A DNA stretch of 11,641 nt from Dunaliella salina (Eukaryota > Chlorophyta > Chlorophyceae > Chlamydomonadales > Dunaliellaceae). Below, piece after piece: positions 1 to 7,358 of the stretch; the first letter of the stretch is position 1, and each line of letters starts with the position of its first letter. The translations under genes were made by a program, and so were the position numbers. The notes under the pieces are model-generated. The model ran no database searches, was not told the DNA's origin, and saw only the letters and a program-made list of their open reading frames with translations. The stretch is taken from NCBI GenBank assembly GCA_002284615.2, contig MU069848.1, forward strand, positions 245,816 through 257,456. The letters run 5' to 3'.

Positions 1-39
1 ACACACACACACACGCGCGCGCGCGCGCGCGCGCGCACA
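1..39. repeat. (AC)n(GC)n microsatellite
   Basis: Pure alternating purine-pyrimidine DNA at the left edge: about seven AC units run into about eleven GC/CG units. This composition favours Z-DNA. It is cut by the window edge, so its true length is unknown. The longer tract at 1643-1819 has the same style, since it also ends in CGCG. Confidence 0.9.
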
Positions 40-1640
40 AAAGAATGCCTGCTTGCCCATCACTGCTTTCCTTCACAATGCGATAATGACCAAACGCATC
101 CACCTAAAATTGTAATTAGAAGCCTTTTGGGGCAGAAGGTGCCGTTTGGGGCTCCAGGGCCCCGAACCTTGATAGACTTGAAGACTAAGCACTGGCCCAT
201 TTTCTCATCTCTCTTGAGCCTAATTTGCCCCTTGAAGCATGAGCATTGCACAAGTGCCTGGCCCATGCAGCTTTCCGGCAAATGCAGCCTCAGTAGTGGT
301 GCCCTCGAGGAAATCACCTCTGATGAATTCTGAGACAGTGTTTGCCCCCAGAGGGTGCATGGCAAGGGGCAACCTTGGGCCCAGGGTGGGAAAGCACCTT
401 TCTTACCGAATACACCAAGTATCACCTTTGAATTGAACAATTGGAAGGAGGTTCTTGGTAAACGCAGCAGGCAGGGGCAGCTCAAAAAAAAACAACCTAA
501 TTTTTCCAGAGGTGGTAAAAGTTGTACAGCTCACTAACATCGCTCTATCCTGTGTTTTCCCTCTTAACCCAATAGCGACAACCATCATGTTTTGTAAGTG
601 CGTTAAATCGTCAACAATGACAGAGTGATTAAATTACCATCTCGCAGTCATCGCGCACGGCCAAAAACGTTATTTTGTGCGGTGATTTCTTTTCTCTGCG
701 GTACACAAATCTGAGCATATGCTTTGGTAACATGACACAAACCACACTTCAGCTAAAATTGCCCCAATTAGGTGAAGTGGCTGTGAGGGGGCGCATTTAA
801 AATACGGAAAGGGAGCATATTGGGCGCTTCTTAGCTGAGGCTGTGTCCGTAGTGGAAGCTGACCACGACGCACCCCCAAATTTTCCGATTTGAATATTTC
901 CATTACGCACACCTCATTATGCACCCAGATTTTCCGAAGTTCCAAAAATTCACCACTTTCGCACCTCAAAATCAATTGTTGAACATTACGTACCCCTTGA
1001 AAAAGGATCATAATGCGTAATGATCAAGTTCCACACCGGTAAATTACGGTTTCGGACAGCAGTAAGCAAATTTGCTGAGAATAGCACCTGCATGGCTGTG
1101 TAAAGTACTCAATTTTTGGGGTGTGCGGTTGGTTTGTGGTTGCATAACATATTTCTTTTGGGGGGTGCATGATGAGCACATTTCTTTACAGCAAGTTGCC
1201 CTTTATGCTTAGATAGACTGGGCTAAAGCTCATATGGGCACGTAAAGAGTAATGGCGCATTTTATGGGGAAATAGCTGAAATCGCCACAAACCAGCCATC
1301 GAGTCTTATCAATCCTTTTTTGCAATGAGATTCGTGTGCTGCACAGGCTTGAAATCACTGAAAGACACCAAATTTGTTGCAGTGGGTGGTGAAAATTAGG
1401 GGTCACGCCGCAGCTGATTAGGCATGTTCCCCCCAACTGAGGACTTAAAAACTTAAGTTTCTAGTTGCAGAAACATCTGGCCAAAAAACTGGGTACCAGA
1501 AGCTGCCAGGGTTGGAGATATGGCCTCAGCTGACCCCTTAGCAACAATAATGAAAATCAGAGGTCCACGATCACTCTTCTTGCCTCAGATCACCTAAAAC
1601 GGCCCACAGCTGCACCCCAGGACCATTTTTTTGGTCAAAA

Positions 1641-1642
<2 letters not shown>
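40..1642. other. Intergenic or intronic DNA, no supported gene
   Basis: No recognisable gene or repeat family is seen. The longest open frame is on the minus strand at 60-485 (141 codons). It is rich in Pro, Gly, Cys and Leu, matches nothing I recognise, and could be chance or an old repeat. A second minus frame at 670-1011 (113 codons) is equally unremarkable. The stretch 830-1020 is AT-richer and repeats short words such as ATTACGCAC, CATTATGCAC and ATTACGTAC in both orientations, without forming a clear array. Confidence 0.5.
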
Positions 1643-1726
<84 letters not shown>

Positions 1727-1727
1727 N

Positions 1728-1819
<92 letters not shown>
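1643..1819. repeat. (TG)n/(CA)n microsatellite with one N
   Basis: About 173 bases of uninterrupted TG repeat (1643-1815) end in CGCG. An ambiguous base at 1727 falls between two in-phase TG runs, so it looks like an assembly join or a sequencing ambiguity, and the true length is unreliable. Open frames across it in all frames (Cys-Val or His-Thr repeats) are artefacts of the repeat. Confidence 0.97.
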
Positions 1820-3314
1820 ACCTTCTTCTACCATGCAAACAAATTGCATATTCAGGTGTTGGAAAGAAGGAAGTCAAAAATTGACCCTTTTGGTACCCCT
1901 TGTGCTGGATTTTCAGCCCCGTTCACGGGGCATGGGCCCCTAGGTCTGCATGCCACCCAGCAGAGTGACCATTTGCCGCCCTGGCCCACTTAGTGCGCCC
2001 CCCAGCCTGAGCCTTTGGCTGCTGTTCTGAACCAAACTGATTGGCAGCCCTGCAGAGTAAGGGGGGCTGGAAAGCAGTGGCTGGCGCTGTGCAAATCTTT
2101 CACAGGCCTGAGCCAGCCGGATGGTACCATCTGTCCTAGAACTTGGCTTGTTTGCCAATCAAAACTTTTATAGGGAGCTGTCAATTTTGGGTGACCGGGG
2201 TGCGGCAGGCTGAGTTTGGGAACTGAGAGTTCAGTGTTGACCTTCCCAGCCATCTCAGGCCCTGGAAACAGCTCCAGTCGACGCAGTTTTCATCAGCATA
2301 TTCAAATATATGCCCTTGCTGGGTTTGGGGCTAGAAATTGGCCCATTCTGGAAAGTTCACATTCAATCTGCAGACCCTTCTGGCTTGCCCCTGGTCCAAT
2401 GGGTTGCGAAAAACAAATTGCAAGGATATTGACATATGCTCTTAGATGGTTGATATACATCATAAATTGAGGTGTGAAGGCTCAGAGTCTGCTAATGTTA
2501 TTACCAGGGTTTATCAGTACCAAGATTTTGCATCGTTTGACTTTTTGTGAATTGATCGCGGATTTTAGCATTCCATTGTGTCGAGCTTGATAAATTCTGC
2601 TAAAAATGGACCCCTGGACACCACCCTCAATTTCCCAAATACCCCTCACACCTCCCCCTGAAGCCCTGTTGATGGTTCCGTGTCCTTCCCCACCATCATT
2701 TGTGCTATTGGGTCCAAGGGGGAAAGGGGGGGGCAAGTGATTAAGGTGCAGTTGTCATCCCCCTTCCACCATCCCCCTGCCCTTGCCTACAGGCAAATGT
2801 GCGTTCAAACAATTCGTCGTATTTCGGATTTTTTAGAATACGCGAACTTATTTTGTCAAACCTCCGAGTTGATCGACCCTGGTTATTTTTTATGGGAAGC
2901 AGGACCTGCATTCCTGCCCACGTGTGTGGTCAAAAGAGCATGTTGCTGACTATATGAAGGAAACATGGCGGGAGCGGCTTGCATGGCACACTCAATGTGC
3001 ATGCACTCATGGGACAGGGCATGCTCTGCTGCAAAATTGTCATGTTGTTGCCGCACGCGCTGCACGTCACCTTCATCAGTGCCGCCCCTGGGTCATGAAG
3101 TATAGGTCTCGCCAATTTTCAGTATCGCTTATGACACTTTCCCCCCCTTGTTCCGGAGGTGAATGGCTGATATTCTGTATCTCGCCACTGCTGGGCCTTT
3201 TCAACCCACTTTTTGGTCAATGGTGTTCTCTTTGTATGAGGACTCCAAGTCAAACCAAAAAGTACCCAATTTTATGCAGTGGATGATCAGGTATGGAGAT
3301 TTGGTTGTCCAAGG
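1820..3314. other. Intergenic or intronic DNA, no supported gene
   Basis: No gene is recognised. Open frames on both strands (such as 1990-2253 minus and 2680-2949 plus) lack family signatures. A minus-strand patch at about 2885-3090 follows an acceptor-like CCCAG near 3091. It reads either as a Cys-containing frame (with CSACGN) or as a His-rich frame, and could be another exon of the candidate gene described at 3460-5529, but the support is too thin to call. 2720-2800 is G-rich then C-rich. Confidence 0.45.
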
Positions 3315-3398
3315 GGTAAGATAAGGTGGGGTTTTGTTGTTACACCTGCCTACACGGGCAACTGAGCGGAAACACTGAAGCCTGTAACCGGTCCTGAG
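3315..3398 (+). repeat. Dispersed repeat, copy A (most diverged)
   Basis: One of four copies of a ~70-85-bp interspersed sequence in this window. Shared features in order are a GTAAG/GATAAGGT head, a TTACACCTGCCTACACGGGC segment and the word CAACTGAGCGGAAACAC, followed by GCCTGTAACCGGTCC, which matches copy B at 4847-4920. Copy A has extra T/G-rich bases after the head. The unit could be a short SINE-like element or part of a longer transposon. No tRNA-type promoter boxes are clear. Confidence 0.6.
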
Positions 3399-3459
3399 CA
3401 AAAACATGCTCAAATCACCATACGTGGGCCAGAAAATTTGACAACAGATCATGTCTTAC

Positions 3460-3683
3460 ATCCAAAACCAGGATTCCTGCCACGGCTGATTTGCCAGGGT
3501 GCCCTCAACCCTGAACAGTAAAGCTCCATTTCCTCATTCTGCATTTGAATCCTATCTTCAATGTCCAGGGTTTGGAGCACCTCAAGCAAAGAACACCCTA
3601 AATTCACCTCTATTTGGGGCAGTTGTCTGTCTCTGCAGTTTTTCACAAAATCTTGAAATATATGTTCCATGTATGACCCATCC
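3460..3683 (-). CDS. Candidate internal exon X3, unknown protein
   Basis: Minus-strand open segment of about 74 codons, preceded by a strong acceptor (pyrimidine-rich tract ending CCTTCCTTGCAG) and followed by a donor-like GTAAGA. The frame closes at a TGA just past the donor. The peptide is mixed in composition and slightly acidic, reading DGSYMEHIFQDFVKNCRDRQ then LLEVLQTLDIEDRIQMQNEE, which looks like protein rather than chance translation. It enters with one base of a split codon, and exon X2 (4578-4747) ends with the two bases needed, giving Met at the junction. No family was recognised. An unspliced reading (3449-3775) starts at an upstream ATG, so a simple chance ORF remains possible. 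Confidence 0.33.
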
Positions 3684-3699
3684 CTGCAAGGAAGGTAGT

Positions 3700-4200
3700 G
3701 GTCCATGCTTGCTTTATTTAGCATCAGCAGCAAGGCGGGTGGCGGCAAATTAAAAGGTGTCGATTGAAAGTGCATGCAGGGAGTTGTCTGACAACGTAAT
3801 TCCTAATGGACACCCCATGTGCTTTTGGATGCGTCATAGCAACCATAGCAACCAACACAGTGACATGTTTTTTTAAAAAACTGTGCAAAGCTTGCAGACT
3901 TGTTTTCGGTTTATCATTGATTTTGACAAAGTAATCATTGTTTCTCAGTTGGATGGAAAGGAAAAAAAACTGCGTAGGCAGTGAAGATGCACCCCACATC
4001 AATCAAGGAGAAGAGGATACCTGGGACCAAGGCACCATGTATCTCCTATCCCAAAGAATGAAAAATGGAATATCAGTGGGCATCAGGTAGGGCATTCCCC
4101 TTTTTTCCAGAAGGGCTAGCAGTCTGTCGTTTTGAACGGAGGTCTCTTGTACCTGTAACCTGAATTTTTACATAAACATGAACTGGAACGGTGTTTCATT
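3700..4200. other. Non-coding stretch, nothing recognised
   Basis: No gene or repeat is identified. It holds short A/T runs (TTTTTTTAAAAAA near 3868-3880, AAAAAAAA near 3962) and a minus frame (3724-4002) without recognisable features. The boundary near 4200 is where LINE homology in the adjacent fragment stops. Confidence 0.5.
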
Positions 4201-4204
4201 ACCA

Positions 4205-4463
4205 TATGCAATGTGACTCTGTTATTGCGGTGTGTGCCCCGAAGAGACCTTGTGCGTAAGCTTTCAATGGTGTGTTTGTGCTGATTTTGCGCAGTGTGGA
4301 GAGTTTGTTCGGGTTTGGTGTCAGAACAAAATTTAAGCTCAATGATATGGATATCTCTGTCCCTGGGATTCATATTTTGCGGGTGATGTGTGGAGTCTCT
4401 GCCTTCAAGGGACATAACTATAATGTCACCAGGGCGACTGAGTTGTGCGTTTGGTGGCTGTCT
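4205..4463 (-). pseudogene. LINE fragment, C-terminal region of ORF2 (copy 1)
   Basis: Minus-strand open frame with the sequence order seen downstream of the RNase H domain in green-algal LINE polyproteins: QLSRPGDIIV, then GRDSTHHPQNMNPRDRD, then IHIIELKFCSDTKPEQTL, an AQNQHKH stretch, and RVTLH. It is about 85% identical by eye to the + strand copy at about 10320-10790, so both belong to one family. The copy is truncated at both ends. Its 5' end abuts the TTTAGGG array at 4464, and homology fades near 4205 just after the RVTLH motif. It lacks the 185-bp insertion of the second copy and so preserves that element's empty site. The open frame runs on to 4116 outside the homologous part. The LINE assignment rests on remembered family features. 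Confidence 0.68.
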
Positions 4464-4548
4464 GGGTTTAGGGTTTTAGGGTTTAGGGTTTAGGGTTTAG
4501 GGTTTAGGGTTAGGGTTTAGGTTACCAGGGTTTAGGGTTAGGGTTTAG
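4464..4548 (+). repeat. Interstitial telomeric array, TTTAGGG type
   Basis: About ten or eleven head-to-tail units of plant/green-algal telomeric repeat with a few variants (TTTTAGGG, TTAGGG, one unit interrupted by TTACCA). The variants point to an old, decaying internal array rather than a live telomere. The left edge touches a 5'-truncated LINE fragment with no spacer. In the LINE's own orientation the order is (CCCTAAA)n followed directly by LINE sequence. Confidence 0.93.
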
Positions 4549-4577
4549 AGGAACCAAAATGATAGATGGATACTCAC

Positions 4578-4747
4578 ATTTGTGGCTCTGCTTGCAGGTT
4601 GCGCTGATCCTGGCAGTCGTAGTACACCTGGAGCGAGCAAGGCGGTGAGCTGACCTTTCTAGTACTTGCTCTCATCATTGGGGTCCACCTCAGCAGGGCG
4701 GTGTCGAGGGCTTGCTCAATTATTTCGTTTTCTTGAGTACATGACTC
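4578..4747 (-). CDS. Candidate internal exon X2, unknown protein
   Basis: Minus-strand open segment of 170 bases. It is preceded by acceptor-like sequence (TTCCTTTAG, and GCAG four bases on) and followed by a donor GTGAGT whose in-frame continuation stops at once (TGA). Residues include TQENEIIEQALDTALLRW, TPMMRASTRK and VYYDCQDQRNLQAEPQ, a mixed, protein-like composition with no low complexity. Using the GCAG acceptor it begins in phase 0, which fits the end of exon X1 (5344-5529), and it ends in phase 2, which fits the start of X3. The product is not recognised. Phase agreement at two junctions would arise by chance about one time in nine, so this is suggestive only. Confidence 0.33.
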
Positions 4748-4846
4748 CTGCCTAAAGGAAGCATTTTGTTCAACGTTGGATGGAAGAAGACAGGGAAAGA
4801 GTGTGCGGGGCAACTGCCATTTTGAAGTCTCACATATTGTTCCTAA

Positions 4847-4920
4847 GTAAGGTAAGGTTACATCACTTTATACGCCTACGAGTGCAGCTGAGCGGAGACT
4901 TTGAGGTCTGTAACCAGACC
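4847..4920 (+). repeat. Dispersed repeat, copy B
   Basis: Contains the head GTAAGGTAAGGTTACATC, then TACGCCTACGAG, GCAGCTGAGCGGA and a tail GTCTGTAACCAGACC. The tail matches copy A, and the head and centre match copies C (5612-5680) and D (7471-7545). The repeated GTAAG motif at the head is a constant feature of the family. Confidence 0.75.
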
Positions 4921-4992
4921 AATTTAAGTAGAAATGAAAGTATCCAACAAGTTATAAGTTGCTCAAAAGTCAGGCACAGCATCTCAAGCATG

Positions 4993-5289
4993 CAGACACA
5001 AACTTGGCTAATTCTAAGGCATTAGCTTGGGTCATGAAGTCTCTGAGGATTACCTGTTAAGGTTTCCTTCAGCATACTCGGGACTTCCAACCGCCTGGAA
5101 CACCACTGTTAGACACCGCTTGAGCAAGGGGTTCCACCAGACACAAACTTGGCTTATTCTAAAGCATTAGCTTGGTTCATGAAGTCTCTGAGGATTGCCT
5201 CTGAAATAAAGCTTTCCTTCAGAATACTCGGGACTCCGGTGCTTGGAATGCCGCTGTTTAGACACCGGTTGAACAATTAGGATTCCACC
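4993..5289. repeat. Tandem duplication, two units of about 145-150 bp
   Basis: The unit starting CAGACACAAACTTGGCT at 4993 is repeated at 5138. Both contain CATTAGCTTGG, TCATGAAGTCTCTGAGGATT, CTTTCCTTCAG, ATACTCGGGACT, TTAGACACCG and a final TTCCACC. The units have diverged by substitutions and small indels to roughly 80% identity by eye. The duplication lies between candidate exons X1 and X2, so it would be intronic if that gene is real. No coding frame is evident. Confidence 0.85.
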
Positions 5290-5343
5290 TCGCTCTGAGA
5301 TCTCCCCTATGCCTTTCAAATGATTTCAGATTTTCAGGTTTAC

Positions 5344-5529
5344 AAAAATAAGGTCTTCGGTCAAGAGGTCCCTCCTCCCCAGCCAGATGGGATGGACCGA
5401 GAAAGGATGCGTACACTGGTCCACTTGCTCCCCAGACCATGCCACAGTCCTTGCCAAGTTTCCCTCGGGAACTTCCATGAAGTTTAACGTTCCAAAAACC
5501 CCAGAACTACCTTCTTCCTCTCGCTCCTC
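5344..5529 (-). CDS. Candidate internal exon X1, unknown protein
   Basis: Minus-strand segment of exactly 62 codons. It is preceded by an excellent acceptor (CCCATTTTTTTCAG) and followed by a donor-like GTAAAC. Residues start with an acidic EEREEEGSSG, then VFGTLNFMEVPEGNLARTVA, and end in LGRRDLLTEDLIF. The frame is phase 0 at both ends and joins X2 without a shift. A second minus frame overlaps it (5258-5440, containing RRPYFCKPENLKSFERHRG) and is also protein-like, so the correct frame is not certain. No domain was recognised. Confidence 0.32.
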
Positions 5530-5611
5530 CTGAAAAAAATGGGACACATGCAGCTAATTGCCATCTGGAAGATTGAAGGAAAACAAAGTCTCTTCCATAG
5601 TACTACCGGTT

Positions 5612-5680
5612 AGGTAAGGTTACATCGCTATATCCGCCTACGAGGGCAGCTGAGCGGAAACACAAACCTGAAACTAGACA
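5612..5680 (+). repeat. Dispersed repeat, copy C
   Basis: The clearest copy: GGTAAGGTTACATCGCTATA, then TCCGCCTACGAGGGCAGC and TGAGCGGAAACACAAACCTG. It ends only a few bases before the candidate transposon boundary at 5696. This could be a coincidence or could reflect insertion of that transposon into or beside the repeat. Confidence 0.78.
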
Positions 5681-5700
5681 ACGTCAGAAATTTCCTGGCA

Positions 5701-5825
5701 CGGTTGAAGAGCGGTTGATGCGGTTGATGAGCGGTTGAAATAATTTCAACCGCTTTTCAACCGCAAGGGGTTGAATCACCCGTGGGGTTGAAATCAACCG
5801 CTTCAACCGCAATTCACCCGCACGG
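5701..5825. repeat. Left subterminal GCGGTTGA cluster
   Basis: About nine copies of GCGGTTGA/TCAACCGC or close variants lie within 125 bases, in both orientations. They include a perfect hairpin at 5730-5754 with 12-base arms (AGCGGTTGAAAT) around one base. The spacing is irregular, so this is not a simple tandem repeat. Multiple short motifs near the ends are known transposase-binding sites in hAT-type elements, and that role is inferred here. Confidence 0.8.
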
Positions 5826-5914
5826 TAATGTTTTGAATTTCAAGCTAAATTAAATTGGGGCAACACGGAGGCTTGTTTGGCACGTTTTGGGCAGAATAAG
5901 CACAACTGATACCA

Positions 5915-6495
5915 TAGGTTCACGATTACTGCGTAAATTGATTAATTATTTCGCCCAAAAACAAAAACTTACGAAGTGACAGAAATAATCCTTGGCCAAA
6001 AATACGAAGTGGTATGAAGCGAAGACGAAGTGCAAAGTAATGAAAATTGTTGAAAGTGGTAGGAGTTGAGGAACATGGCACACATGCAGCAAGAGGTGGA
6101 CAACTGCTGGCGATGCACCATTGGCCCAGCCTCCTGCTGTAGCCATGCAAGCAGTGAATTAGACAAGAGGAAGCCCATGCCATTAAGCCCAAGTCTGTGA
6201 TGAGGCATTCATGTCTGATTGGATGTGAGCCAAAAATTTGACACCAGGGTTGACCAACCCAAGATTGACCAACCTGGGCCCCAGCCAGCCCTGATGCCCT
6301 GTCAAGGCCACAGCAGCAAGTCACCTGTGCAGAAGCTGACCTTCCAGTGGCCTTCCAGCAGCCTTTTGCCTACTGGGACGAACTGCCTTGTACACCACAA
6401 AATGATGGTGCCGAAATACGAAGTGGTACGAACTAGTACGAACCGATACGAACCAAAAAAAATTAATACCCCAGTACGAAGTAATCGTGAACCTA
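5915..6495. mobile_element. Nested inverted-repeat element, 581 bp
   Basis: Terminal inverted repeats TAGGTTCACGATTACTGCGT (from 5915) and its complement (6475-6495) match at 20 of 21 positions. Inside each end are copies of a TACGAA-type word. The sequence AAATACGAAGTGGTAYGAA occurs at 6000-6018 and again at 6414-6432, and the right end carries several TACGAAC units. Possible duplications of the flanks (TACCATA/TACGGTA) are poor, so the insertion class is unsure; hAT-like is plausible from the subterminal repeats. It contains no transposase: open frames at 5926-6324 and 6219-6515 have no recognisable domain. It lies wholly within the 5696-7111 element, implying later insertion. Confidence 0.68.
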
Positions 6496-6554
6496 CGGTA
6501 GTAGCCTCTGTGTAAAATACCCTTGTTAGTTTGAATCTAGACATTTGTCACTGC

Positions 6555-6583
6555 CAAGTTGCCAATCAGTGATTGGCAACTTG
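6555..6583. repeat. Perfect hairpin, 14-base arms
   Basis: CAAGTTGCCAATCA, one G, then the exact complement. It lies in the right interior of the 5696-7111 element, between the nested element and the right subterminal cluster. A near-loopless perfect palindrome could extrude as a cruciform. It is not followed by a T-run and no transcription unit is seen, so a terminator role is not supported. Confidence 0.85.
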
Positions 6584-6979
6584 AAAGAGTCTGAAGGGGG
6601 TCTGAATCAGAGGTACACAGTGACAGAGCAGTAAAAGATGCAAAAGGTGATGTGTTTTTCACCTGCCACTGTTGATGGTGAGGAAACATATTGCAAGGCA
6701 GACACTTATTCGTTTTTGTGTTTACATGAACGGCTCCCAGCAGGAACCTGACAGTAAAAAATCGGCGAGGCCTGCGCAGGCACAGCCAATGAATAATTCT
6801 ATTATTTAAAGCTTTTTACAAGTGTGAGTTAGGTATAGAAATTCTGGTCCAGTCGTCATCGGTGTTCATCGCGTGCGATACCTCAGAATTGTCTCGCGGT
6901 CACCAAGGGATAAGTATCAGGAAGTCCCAGGATTGCAACCCATTATAATCTTTTCTTGCTCTGTTTTTCCCTACTTTCT

Positions 6980-7106
6980 CTGAGCGGTTGAATCAACCGC
7001 AGTTTCAACCGCGAAATTTCAACCGCAAACCTGCGGCTATTAATCAAATTTTCAACCGCTCTTCCACCGCGGTTGATTTCAACCCATTCAACCGCTATTC
7101 AACCGA
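6980..7106. repeat. Right subterminal TCAACCGC cluster
   Basis: About nine copies of TCAACCGC/GCGGTTGA variants, mostly in the orientation opposite to the left cluster. It includes the small palindrome GCGGTTGAATCAACCGC near 6984-7000. Together with 5701-5825 it delimits the candidate 1.4-kb element. Confidence 0.78.
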
Positions 7107-7206
7107 GGCGTGAAATGTCCGACGAAGTCTAAAAAGAAAGCTTGTGTAAAGAGGCGTCAACTGTTGAGAAACATGTGCTCATAATACAACATAATGTGAA
7201 GGTTCT

Positions 7207-7357
7207 CTAAGTAGGCACTGAGAAAAATGGAACAGGAAGTCTTAACCATTATGCTCATATGTTTGACTCGAGAATCCAGATACCCGACTCTCTGTCGTGA
7301 CGCTGGAAACACTGTTCTTTCGCCCCTTCCTGATTCATACCTGCTTTCGGCCAAATG
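7207..7357 (-). pseudogene. Duplicated gene fragment with intron, copy 1
   Basis: About 88% identical by eye to 8056-8206. On the minus strand it reads as an exon end (CATTTGGCCGAAAGCAG), a donor GTATGAATC, a 123-base intron (7340-7218) ending in the pyrimidine-rich acceptor CCATTTTTCTCAG, and the start of an exon (TGCCTACTTAG). Similarity to the other copy stops about ten bases into the downstream exon. In the frame used by copy 2 this exon meets a stop almost at once, so copy 1 is a truncated duplicate. Reading through the intron gives a 65-codon open frame (7157-7354) that is probably not meaningful. Confidence 0.45.
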
Positions 7358-7358
7358 T

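Larger units (their letters stand above)
5696..7111. mobile_element. Candidate non-autonomous DNA transposon, 1.4 kb
   Basis: Both ends carry clusters of the motif AGCGGTTGA/TCAACCGCT in direct and inverted orientation (5701-5825 and 6980-7106), while the interior is non-coding. The outermost sequences form an imperfect inverted repeat: GGTTGAAGAGCGGTTGA at the left matches, with one mismatch, the reverse complement of TCAACCGCTATTCAACC at the right. The flanks are GAAATTTCC (5687-5695) and GAAATGTCC (7112-7120), a 9-bp duplication with one difference. Subterminal motif clusters are typical of hAT and Mutator-like elements; 8-9-bp duplications fit either. No transposase is present, so it would move in trans. 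The exact ends are uncertain by a few bases. Confidence 0.62.

Noticed and set aside
60..485. 141-codon minus-strand open frame
   Set aside because: Composition is Pro/Gly/Cys/Leu-rich with no recognisable motif, the plus strand is open in several short frames across the same region, and there is no splice or conservation evidence.
830..1020. Possible inverted or direct repeat array of ATTACGCAC-like words
   Set aside because: The words are short, irregularly spaced and inconsistent in orientation. No boundary or unit could be defined.
1571..1993. Long open frames through the (TG)n tract on both strands
   Set aside because: They translate a dinucleotide repeat (Cys-Val, His-Thr) and are open in all frames. 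They also cross an N.
5612..5680. tRNA gene or tRNA-derived promoter in the dispersed repeat
   Set aside because: No A box/B box pair with proper spacing and no cloverleaf could be found on either strand by eye.
5926..6324. 132-codon minus frame as a transposase for the nested element
   Set aside because: No DDE, BED or other transposase features are seen; two other minus frames overlap it, and it reads into the terminal repeat.
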